A stretch of 64,000 nucleotides of DNA, from assembly GCA_013397455.1 (NCBI GenBank), contig VYZB01000339.1, forward strand, positions 186,001-250,000, read 5' to 3'. Every line of letters begins with the position of its first letter. Position 1 is the stretch's first letter. The notes under the pieces were generated by a model. That model saw nothing but the letters and a program-made list of their open reading frames with translations. It made no database searches and was not told where the DNA came from. This document shows positions 51,215-60,226 of the stretch, piece after piece. A program made the translations under genes and the position numbers. This stretch comes from Crotophaga sulcirostris. Lineage: Eukaryota; Chordata; Aves; Cuculiformes; Crotophagidae.

Positions 51215-51430
51215 CCAGCGGCCGCGGGAGAGGTTCCCCTGTCCACCCGTTGTTGTTTGCGCATCATTTCCTCCACCGCTTTCCTCCTCCCGTGGCCACC
51301 AGGTGGGGCAGCGAAACCCTGCTCCCCGCAAAGCCGAGGGCTCCTCTTCCCCAGCTCCCGCTTCGGCAACTGGGATGGTCACCTGCCTTTACCTCCCCGG
51401 GACTGCTCACAGGCAGCAGGGTTGCTGCAA
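51215..51430. promoter_or_regulatory. Short CpG-rich patch
   Basis: About 215 bases are much richer in GC and CpG than anything else in the window. They include GCGGCCGCGGG, TTTGCGC, CACCGC, CCCGTGG, GCGAAACC, CCCGCAAAGCCGAGG, CCCGCTTCGG and CCCCGGG. It is shorter than a classical CpG island but could be the core of an unmethylated promoter or enhancer. It lies midway between the two copies of the duplicated element. Overlapping frames on both strands (up to 138 codons) are by-products of GC content. Confidence 0.45.
51293..51311 (+). promoter_or_regulatory. CTCF-like binding motif
   Basis: TGGCCACCAGGTGGGGCAG matches the vertebrate CTCF core motif TGGCCACCAGGGGGCGCTA at 15 of 19 positions, including the invariant CCACCAGG and GG parts. 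The T at the twelfth position is an accepted variant in many bound sites. It sits in the CpG-rich patch. Occupancy is inference. Confidence 0.4.
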
Positions 51431-51457
51431 ACTGTATTTAAAAAAAAGGAAAAAAAA

Positions 51458-51468
51458 TATATAAAAGG
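51458..51468 (+). promoter_or_regulatory. TATA-box-like sequence next to CpG-rich patch
   Basis: TATATAAAAGG follows an A-rich run about 30 bases after the CpG-rich patch. A start site would be expected near 51490. No gene is recognised downstream, so only a non-coding transcript could be proposed. Confidence 0.2.
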
Positions 51469-52140
51469 AACAAACTGCCTGCAGAACTGCTTTCTGCAAA
51501 CGCTGGAAGCTGAAATACCCACATTTTCTTCTTGCGTGGCAATTAGAAAAGGAGAAATCACTGCAAACCACTCTGGAAGGGTGTCTTGGTGGAGTTGCTT
51601 CCTTCCTGGCATTTGGTAACAATCTGCCCCACTCCAGACCCCTAGAATTCAGCTGGGGAATTGTAGGTATCTTACAGCATCTCGTCATTGTCTTTATGAT
51701 TCTTGCGTTTTCATAAGTAAATTAAAAAAAATAAAAATCTACAGCCTAGCCCACTGATATAATTACATCTCACCTATACTGCAGGGGTTAGAAAACAACA
51801 CCATTTTTCAAATATCACCGTGTGAGAGGAAATCTTAAATCAGTCCTCCCTGACCAGAATCACCAGCATGAGGTTAGGAAAAGGGGCGGAGGGGAGGGGA
51901 AACCCAGTATCATATGAACGTCTGCCTCATAAAGTGAGCAAATTCCTGCCCACATCATTTTGCAGTTTGTTTACTTGTGGCTTTATTAAAATTGCATGCA
52001 GATCCAATGACTACATTTTGTTAATGGCCCGCAGAGGGATAATCATTGCTGAAGCCTGAACACCGTGATCCATTTTCCCTAATTATTACTTTGTAACCGT
52101 TTCTAATTTGACAGCTCCTGCTGAACAAGGGTTCATTTAT
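51469..52140. other. Non-coding DNA between CpG patch and copy B
   Basis: Contains one GC-box-like GGGGCGGAGGGG near 51883. No gene is recognised. The last 80 bases before copy B look like part of a broader non-repetitive element. Confidence 0.4.
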
Positions 52141-52300
52141 TTTGTTTCATTGTTTCGTGTAAGGAAACATCAGATAAGCATAAGAGCAGAGCATTAATAA
52201 GGAGACCCACTAATTTGAAACATACATTAATCGTATGTTAAGAGCCCATAATGGCCTTCATTTGGGCTTCTGGAAAGATTTTTCATTGTAGAATCCCTTT
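52141..52300 (+). repeat. Duplicated element, copy B
   Basis: The partner of copy A in the same orientation, about 1.61 kb downstream. It aligns gap-free over 52161-52300 at 85% identity. The upstream TTTCATTGTTTC resembles TTTCATATGTTTC in copy A after a one-base gap, extending the homology to about 52141. Direct orientation and close spacing suggest local duplication rather than independent insertions. Confidence 0.85.
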
Positions 52301-52825
52301 AAAGGGTATAAATCACAGGGCTGTGCTGCATGCTTAACAAAGAACAGGAAGAATATCTAATTCCTTGTGGCCTACAAGTCAAGAATGTAGAGGGGAAAAG
52401 AGGTTCATTTTCCTCCTTGGCTCTTTTGTAACTGTCAGAAAGACGGAATAAAGATGAATATATTTGCTCACAATGAATTTGTTTCTAAATTTGCATAGTT
52501 GTTAGGTATATGTCAGCGAGCTTTGGGCAGTTTAGTTGTTTTCCTCAGAAGAGAAACATCTAGGGTGGTCAGGTGTTTCTAAAAATCCAGTGTAATTTAT
52601 GGCTTTTTGAGGGCTTTAACATGAAATAACACAGTTCTAAAGAAACAGTGTAAGAATGCACAACCACAAGGGTAAACTAGTCCAGTCTCTTGCTAGCTCA
52701 GTCAATTGTATTTGTTTCATGAACTCACGGAGTACTATCTTAAATGTATTAGGGTTTTTAATTTTGTTCCTTTTTATTCCTATAACCTAATTTTAGAAGC
52801 TTATTTCAAAACTCCATTTTATTGA
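52301..52825. other. Non-coding DNA, nothing recognised
   Basis: Nothing can be supported between copy B and the ancient LINE remnants. Confidence 0.5.
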
Positions 52826-52919
52826 CTTGCCTCAAAATTTGTGTCATCAGGAAATTTCATTATCTCACTCTCCTACTTCCCATTAGCCCCATCTTTATTC
52901 ATTTCATGATATAACTAGT
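52826..52919 (-). mobile_element. Ancient CR1/L3-like LINE remnant (RT catalytic region)
   Basis: On the minus strand GAAATTTCCTGATGACACAA reads KFPDDT, close to the KFADDT catalytic signature of CR1-clade reverse transcriptases. The 90-odd bases are similar to 53555-53645, which carries the same motif. It is a heavily diverged relic, and its placement after the 3'-UTR-like piece at 53.04 kb on the same strand implies a second element or a rearrangement. Confidence 0.5.
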
Positions 52920-53039
52920 CCCTTTCTACAAGTGTTTGACATTTGTATATTTGTTTTGATGCCCCTATCTCTGTTACTACAATCACCGTTATATTTTTCT
53001 ATGGTGTTTACCCCACTTTATGAAAATATTTTTGATTTC

Positions 53040-53112
53040 AGAATTCATTTTGCTAAACTAAATAGGGCAAGCTGCTTTGGCCTCATTCGGTAAGATACGC
53101 TTATTCTTTTCT
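53040..53112 (-). mobile_element. Ancient CR1/L3-like 3'-UTR remnant
   Basis: The plus strand reads TTTTGCTAAACTAAATAGGG then GCCTCATTCGGTAAGATACG. This resembles the reverse complement of a widespread amniote CR1/L3-type 3' region (TGCTAAACTAAATAAGCCC, then TCTCATCTGGTAAGACAGG). The orientation agrees with the RT remnants upstream on the minus strand. Edges are approximate. Confidence 0.45.
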
Positions 53113-53554
53113 TGTGTTACAGTTTGGCTTTGTAATTTTTGAGTACAAATGATAAGAAATACAAATTCTTCTCCACATGGAATTTCTTCAATAGTTTTTA
53201 TAGTCGCATTAACACATCTTTATCTCCCCTGGAAATGCTATAACTAATGAATTCTTGGGTTTTTTTGTGGTTATTTTTTCCTTTTTTTTTCCTTTTTTTT
53301 CCTTTCTGTTGCAACACATTGGTAGATTGTAGTTCTTCTATCAATACATTGGTTTGCCCAGAATTTTTCATCATTTTTAGCTCTCAGCTGATGATGAGTC
53401 AGCTTGGAGCAGTCATTTTTGCTATCTTTTTACCAAGGCATGATTTGCACTTTCACACATGGCACTTCTGAATTTAAACTATTTCTATATTTCCAAGCCT
53501 TATGATCATTCAGTTATTCCCATAAAATATTCTGATCTGCCTTAGATATTGGCA
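53113..53554. other. Diverged interval within ancient LINE region
   Basis: T-rich sequence, including a T/C tract at 53265-53310. It may be decayed LINE sequence, but no motif is recognisable. Confidence 0.35.
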
Positions 53555-53645
53555 ATGCCTCAAAACTCGTGTCACCAGGAGGTTTGTTCACCTCGCACTC
53601 TTTCTTGTTAGCCAGTTTCTTACTTGCTCTGTGATTTAACTAGCT
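53555..53645 (-). mobile_element. Ancient CR1/L3-like LINE remnant (RT catalytic region, second copy)
   Basis: The minus strand near 53600-53560 reads VNKPPGDTSFEA, corresponding to VNKFADDTSLEA-like sequence with the catalytic aspartates partly lost (PGD for ADD). It aligns to 52826-52919 with small gaps. It lies at the expected position downstream of the RT palm remnant at 53.82-53.89 kb. Confidence 0.5.
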
Positions 53646-53749
53646 TCTGTCTTCCCCAGTTTTAAAACTTTATATATCCCACTGAAGTTCACATACATTA
53701 GGCATATTGTGTCTGCTTACTCCAGACTTTCAATTACCTTGTTCATACA

Positions 53750-53960
53750 GAATTCAAATTGACCTCTTTTAGTCTGCTGCAGTTTATCCTGTCTCTTCTT
53801 TCCTTTCCATTCTTTACTCAGTCCTTCACAGTTTGATCTAGAGCCCTGTATAACACAGAGGTCAGATTAATGGGCTTGTGGTTGTCTGAAACACTGCATA
53901 TTCTTAAATATAGTTACTAAATTTCTTGTTCTTCAATTGCACAACAATATCCCTTCTCAT
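53750..53960 (-). mobile_element. Ancient CR1/L3-like LINE remnant (RT N-terminal motifs)
   Basis: On the minus strand 53887-53822 reads DNHKPINLTSVLYRALDQTV. This corresponds to the GNYRPVSLTSV...EQ motif of CR1-clade reverse transcriptase. An out-of-frame VTIFKN just upstream corresponds to VPIFKKG. A frameshift separates the two, so it is long dead. Together with the FADD-region and 3'-UTR remnants it outlines one old minus-strand element covering roughly 53.04-53.96 kb or more. Confidence 0.6.
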
Positions 53961-56900
53961 TGTTTCAATGCCTATTTAGTGAACAAAATCCATCAACTAT
54001 CAAATCCAGAAATACCTGGGTTGTCCCTTCACCTGAATTTGTTGTCCTGTCTGCATCTGAGATATTTGTCTTTTCCCTCTCTCTCTCAAAATGTTTTACA
54101 GTTCTCTGCTCAATCCTGCCACTGAACATGCCTAGTCTATACACCAACATCCAATGAGTGGGACTGCTTCTGTCAATCTCTTCAGAAATTACTTTCCACA
54201 GTTAGAATGTTGAGTCGTCCTATCTTATTTTTCTTGTCTCCCAAACTGTTGGCACATGGTCCCTAAAAATATTTGTTCTCTCTCAGGTGATATGGTTTCT
54301 CCATTTTATCACCACTGTACCTTCCAGGGGTGTACAATGAATGTGTCCTCTAGTGCCCCATGTTATCCTTCAGTTCTGCTCTGACACTGCAGGCTCTCAC
54401 CTAATGCCCTGTAGAACTGCAAGGGATGTCTCTAGCACTGTTGAGCTGCTTTTAGGAGCTCTGAACTTTGGGTAGAACTGTAGCTAATGTTTACTGCCTA
54501 AGAAAGGAAGGGGTCTCCATAGTCACTACCATCTCAGAGAAATCTGTGCAATGGCCACTATCACCAGGGAAAGTTAAGCAACCACCTAAAAATCAGAGCT
54601 CATTTGAGAAGGTGCTGTATTATGTGTGGTTTGCAACAACAGTTTCCTTAGGCAGGAGGAGTATTTTTAGCTTTTAACAAAAATTACCATGGCTGTTCAA
54701 TTACATTCCGATCATATTGAAGGTAGATCAGTTCTAGTAGGCTGTGTTACTGTCTCCATGCAGTGGACACGACTTGTGTTGAGCTCAGATAGATCGGTAA
54801 TAGCTGCAGTTATTTGCTGTAGGAAGGCAAAACTCCTTGTTCTCTTGTTTTTACTCTGGACATTCCTCAATGACAGTGTGGTACTGAAATACCAGGCTGT
54901 TGTTTCTCACGGATTCCCCCAGCTTTGCTCTCATTAGCTGTGTCCTGCTGCGTTGATAACATTCGTGTTTCTTTTCTTCTGACTGGCTCCATCCTCCCTG
55001 CTCTCCAGTTTCTTTCTAACCAGTGTCAAATCATCTTTCAACTGAATTTCCTCTTTAGCTTCTGTTAGCAAACCTCTCCCAATCTTCTTGCCACAGAAGG
55101 GCAAAAGGAAAGTTATGAATCCTTGTTCATCTTGGGATAGACATATCATGGTGCAACAGCTCACAGGTATGAGAGGCACTGCATGGGCAGCCAGCATCTG
55201 GAGGAGACAGGGTGATTAGCTGAGTCTGCTTGCTCATGACTTTCGAAAGAGAAGAAGTGTACCAACCTCAAACCCAGTGGATAACCTGCTCTGTAACCTG
55301 TCTTCCAGAAGAGTCCTGACAAAGCAGGTAAGAAGTCATCCTTGCTTGGCGAGAACGGTTGCCTGCACTCTGCAAAAGTGATACAAAGGAGGAGGAGGAG
55401 TTCATCACAGTCCATTGCTCTCCTTCCTTGTGCCTCTATATACATATAATCCCAGTATGTTTAATGACTTCCTGCTGAAATTCATTTCAACCTTCAACCT
55501 GGATGGTAGGGAAGTGCAGCAATTCTGCCTCTGTTGTGTTCTGGTAGGAGCTTCCCACTTAGCTGAACTCTACTGAGTAAACTACTGAACAGTGCTTCCC
55601 TGACTGCCTTGATCTTTAAACATTACCCTTTTTCAAGTAATACACTCAACACAAATGGTTGATGATTGAGACAAGAAGTAAATTTAAGGCCCAATTTGTT
55701 GTACTTCATCTAGATTTCTATTCTACTCTATCTCACTCCCTTCCTTGGCCGTGATTGTAAGTACATTATTACAACAAGGTTGGAAAATATATTTGGAGCT
55801 TTAAGAAGTGAAGCAAGTTAAGCCATAAATGTTCTCATCTCATTCTTGCCATTTGCTAGTTACAAGTTCTCCAGTAAATAAGAATTTCAATACTTGCATT
55901 TGTTTCCTTTTTCTGTGTATTTTTAGAGCAAGTCTTGCCCTTCTTACGTCCTTCTAAGTGGTGACTCACTTTGATTTCCTGATTTACATTGTTCTATACT
56001 TACGGATGCTATTTTTCCCACCAAATTCACATGAAAGAACTTCCTACTAATGCCACTTATTAACAGGGTTTTTTTTGCCTAGCATATACTTTCAACTAAC
56101 TTTAACATCCTTCCCCCTTATTTTTTTTTTGTTTCTGAATTTCTTGGGCCAAACAGAGCATTCAACTTGAATAGAATGCTGAAAATTTAGGCTACACATC
56201 CACTAAAGCAGGTACCTTGGAGCGAAAATGACACTGTGTGTTTGAGTAATGAAAATAAGTGAGCTGCACATGCAAATGATCTTGGGCTCCCTCTTTATTG
56301 TGTTTTATATACCAGACAGCTACTGCCATGCATTACTGTCTATAAAAGCAAAGCTGGGCCCAACCCAACAACTCAGAAGCTGTCTGAAAATCTTTTCACA
56401 GCTTTCCATCTTCTCGTTACAAGCTCTATGTTAAAATTATCTCTGTTCCAAAAATGCTAGTCATATATATTTATCTCTTTTCAAATAGATAATCTGCATT
56501 GTCTAGTAGTTGTTTACAAAACAATGTTGTCTCAGATCTCCTGCAATATTATAGTGCTTTCTAGTACTTTGTTTCCAATAGTTATCTTGTCAGATTGACC
56601 TGCATTACTAATTAATTAGTGCTGTTCATACAGATATACCTTTCAATCTGTGTTGATTTCTATAAAAGCATTTGCTTTGATTAATAATCTTCAACTTAGT
56701 TAAACTGTTGTGGTTTCTTGTGCAATGTTAGTCCAGAGAAAAAAGTCTCATGGCAAGCACAATAGTAGAAGGAAAAGAATTTTATTACATGAGCAGCTTG
56801 ACATCACTATTGTAAGAACTTCATGTTTACCTTCTAGAAGTAAATGAGAAGGAAAAAAACATCCAATCCATAGAAACCCATTAAAAAACTCCACAACCTG

Positions 56901-57385
56901 GGATGCATTTATACATTCTAGCACCTCAGGATTTCCTTTTTCAGAAAGAAAAATTGAAAATAAAAGAATTTTTAAAATTATTTCTACAGTGAACTTTTCC
57001 AGTGGTGTAAGACAGTAATAACAGTCCACTGTACTCAGGAGCTGGGCTATAAGGTAACTGTTTTCAAGCATCTCATATTTGATGATACTTAAGACCCCAG
57101 TGTGTTTGAGTCAATTAATACTTAGAGAATGTGTCTTTCTAAGAAGATTCTACTGCAAGTATGTATTATGCCAAAGGACAGTACTTAGGGTCATTTACCC
57201 ATGTCTGCTGGGGAGTACCTTGGTTTCCTTCTCATAATGGTTCCTCTATGTTTTCAGGAGCCACAGAAGCAGTCTTTGATGAAAAGCTATTTTTTTAAAT
57301 CTCTTATGTTGCCTTAGCTGAAAAGTGTTTTTCTCTTCTTTGATGACTAACAAGTAAGCTTTTCATTGTATGTTTTTTTTGTTTG
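53961..57385. other. Non-coding DNA, nothing firmly recognised
   Basis: The beginning may extend the ancient LINE. An 87-codon minus frame at 55197-54934 has a lysine- and glutamate-rich, coiled-coil-like C-terminal half (TEAKEEIQLKDDLTLVRKKL) but no recognised family. No other supported feature. Confidence 0.4.
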
Positions 57386-57400
57386 NNNNNNNNNNNNNNN
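57386..57400. other. Assembly gap or masked bases (15 N)
   Basis: Fifteen consecutive N bases flanked by T/G-rich sequence. Frames crossing it are not interpretable. Confidence 0.98.
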
Positions 57401-57412
57401 GTGTTTAATTTT

Positions 57413-57444
57413 GGGATGGGTTTTTGGTCTTATTTGGGGGTGGG
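57413..57444 (+). other. Potential G-quadruplex beside the gap
   Basis: Four G-runs (GGG, GGG, GGGGG, GGG) lie within 32 bases with loops of 2, 15 and 1. With one long loop, stability is uncertain. It may explain poor sequencing at the adjacent gap. Confidence 0.5.
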
Positions 57445-60051
57445 TTTTTTTGCTAAAAGTAAAGAAATTTCTGCAATCAAATCTTCCTTTGATAGAAACC
57501 AAATTATCACTATTGGCTTTAGGGAACCTACTTTGTCTCACAAAACTAGACGGTAAAACACTTCATGCCATATCATAGACCTTTTTGCTAGTAAATTGTA
57601 GTGAAGCTAGAAACATTGTGCTGCAAGAGATGGAAAATGAACTTTTGCTTTGTGTTTTGATTTGACCAAGTATTCCTGTAGTTCTGATCTATGCCTGTGA
57701 AACCACTTTCTAAAAATCCTCTGGATAAGGAGACTTACCAGTCTGCAGATTTCATCATCCTGCAGCTCACAGGATGTCCCTTCACAACTAGAAAGGTTTC
57801 TACTTGTTCTTTGCCCTCTTATTAAATGACTTTTTTCTTGTTGTGTGTGCTGAGGGCACAGAGAATGATTAACCACTCTCCTTTTTAAGACAACCTTTTA
57901 TTTACCAGCAGGTTGTTACCATACTTCCTATCTGTTTTCTTATCCTTTCTCACCTGTTTTCACTGCCTGGACTAAACTATAGGTATGTAGCTTTAATTTA
58001 AGTTACTTACTCACTTTCTCTTTCAAAAATGAAGTGTTAGCTACACTCTGTGACTACTTTTTGCAGCTGCTATGAATCCACAGTGTAATGATTTCATCTT
58101 GACTGTAAATCCAAATTCTGCTGAGGAGGGTATTACTTGGGGCAAATGTCAGATCTCCTTAGTAAAGCGGAGTTCCAAGAATTAAGACAGGGGAAGTAGT
58201 TTGATTTGACATAGTCTATATTTGATGAGTAGTAATTGGTCTTTGAAAATATCTTAGTATTATCTTGAAGTTTCTAAACTATTGTAAAGTCTTTTCATTG
58301 CCTTTTCATCAGTATCTATCTCATTACTTAGACTAACTTCTTCAAAAGTCTCTGCCTTTTACTTTTATCCTCGTACAAAGAAGCAAAAACCCAACAACAA
58401 ACTAGGTGCTTCGGTTGCACTCTGGCTACTCTACCTAACCTTCATACAGATTAAAACTCATCCATCTGTTGAGACATGTCTCCTACTAGTGCTTTAAGTA
58501 TGCTAAAGACAATATTTCAATGCAATAACTGCACGCATGTAAAAGTTTGTAAATTACTGTGTGTTATGTGCATACTTAGGCCTCCCTATAATTTGAGCTG
58601 CTCTGTTGGGAGTTGTGTTCCAGGTATGCCCTTTTACTCTGAGGTATGTTTACATTAAAAAATACCTTTTGTCTCTCTGTTCTCTATCAACTGCTACTGT
58701 ATGTACTCTGCTCATCAAAAATCAGATTTTCAAAGACTCTAATGTCTCTCATGGAATAAAATTCTGTTACCCCAATTGTTCACAGAGGAAACAAGCCAGT
58801 CCATTAAAATCAAAACAAACCAAAATAATACCTTTACATATATTTCAATTCCTTTTTATTACTAGTTCTTTTTATTATATTTAGTATGAATCTCTTCTGG
58901 TTTTTAGTAGAAAAATCTTTGTACAGTTCAAGAAGAAAAAACTGCAACATAGTTCTTATTGCTATGTAGAAGTCATGCTATTAGAGTTGAATGTTATGCC
59001 CTACTCTTCTTACCTTTAAATATTGTTACTGCTGTTGTGGGATTTATTGTCTTTCAATTCCAGGTCATCTTCTAGTTACGTGATTTGTTTTTTCCAATTG
59101 CTATTAAAGATAAGGCTCTGCAAATTGTAGATTTGTGTAAAATTAAAAATAAGATCAAAGCAATTTGAAAGTGGAATGTTTTGTTTCCTATCAAAAGTGA
59201 TAATCCAACAGGAGAAAATCCCCACAGATGAATCATGCCTTTTAATTTAGCTTTTTTGATAAATTAGGCATACTGTGAAATATCATGTAAAAAGGTAAAG
59301 TTTAGTTTTTTTCCCCCAGGAATATGTAACATAGAATAAGAACTTTTTGGATTTTAATCTTGATCCCTTAGCATTTTAAGTATTTTTTCATATAATCATT
59401 AGATACATTTGGAATCAAATGGTTTTCTACTTCTAATGCGCATATTAGATTCAGCAATTGCTCTGAATATTTTACAGATTTCTCTTAGCAAAAAGAAATA
59501 TTTAAATACATTTTGAATTGAACTCTCAAATCGTTTCAGTTGTTCAAATTATGTATTTTACTTTAAAAATATTTTAACTCTTATGCCTTTGCCCATTTTT
59601 AAAGACTACTACAATAAAGTTTATTGCCATCTTCTAATCAATGTTTGGAAAGAGAGATTTTTGTACTCTTTAGATAATTATAATTATCTTTAAATAATTA
59701 ACAAAAAAATAGAAAATTATAATTTTTCAGTCTACGAAAAAAACCCAAAACCCCAAAAAACCAACCCAAATGCAGACCTTTGAATTGCAAATAAACTGTA
59801 AATAAAGATCAACTCTGGCAAAAACAGTAGGTGTTTGAATATTCTGGTTTGCACAATGCAGCTCTTTCAGCAATATGAGTAGTCTATCTAAATGTTGCTA
59901 GCAAACACTATTTGAGTGTTTTCTCCTCTTTAGCTTATACATAGAAGAAGAAAATGGATTCCAGTGAAGGCTGTATTGCAGTACAAAACCACGTACTGTT
60001 TCTTATAGAAATCTCTGTCTTATTCAGTGACATTCTGGTTGTTTCCTACAG
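57445..60051. other. AT-rich non-coding DNA upstream of candidate exon
   Basis: No supported gene. Contains an 18-bp palindrome at 59672-59689 and an A/C-rich run at 59738-59769. If the 60-kb exon is real, this is intron. Confidence 0.45.
59672..59689. repeat. 18-bp perfect palindrome
   Basis: AGATAATTATAATTATCT is its own reverse complement. Confidence 0.85.
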
Positions 60052-60226
60052 AATGACTCAGACTGATATAATGAATGAAAGTTTTGCAGCTGAAATGCCT
60101 ACTCCATTCATCCGAGGAGCAAGAGTGCAGTCAATGACTGCTGATATAAGAAATGGAACCTTGTACCTAATGCTGTTAAATAACACTCCAGTGACAACTA
60201 CATTGTCTCCTGACCTCTTCCATAAA
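60052..60226 (+). CDS. Candidate internal coding exon of an unidentified, probably extracellular protein
   Basis: A pyrimidine-rich tract ending TTTCCTACAG (acceptor AG at 60050-60051) precedes 175 open bases, followed by AAA/GTAAAA, a weaker donor at 60227. The exon enters in the third position of a codon and ends on a full codon (phase 2 to 0), giving 58 codons. The peptide starts MTQTDIMNESFAAEMPTPFI and contains IRNGTLYLMLLNNTPV. It has three N-glycosylation sequons (NES, NGT, NNT) and no cysteine, which fits an ectodomain segment such as a beta-propeller or fibronectin-type fold. Codon use looks natural. The frame also extends upstream without a stop to an ATG at 59954, so a first exon cannot be excluded. 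I could not name the gene, and no neighbouring exon is convincing. Chance remains possible. Confidence 0.4.

Noticed and set aside
51193..51688. Cluster of open frames (77-138 codons) around the CpG-rich patch
   Set aside because: Stops are depleted by GC content on both strands. No frame has recognisable features.
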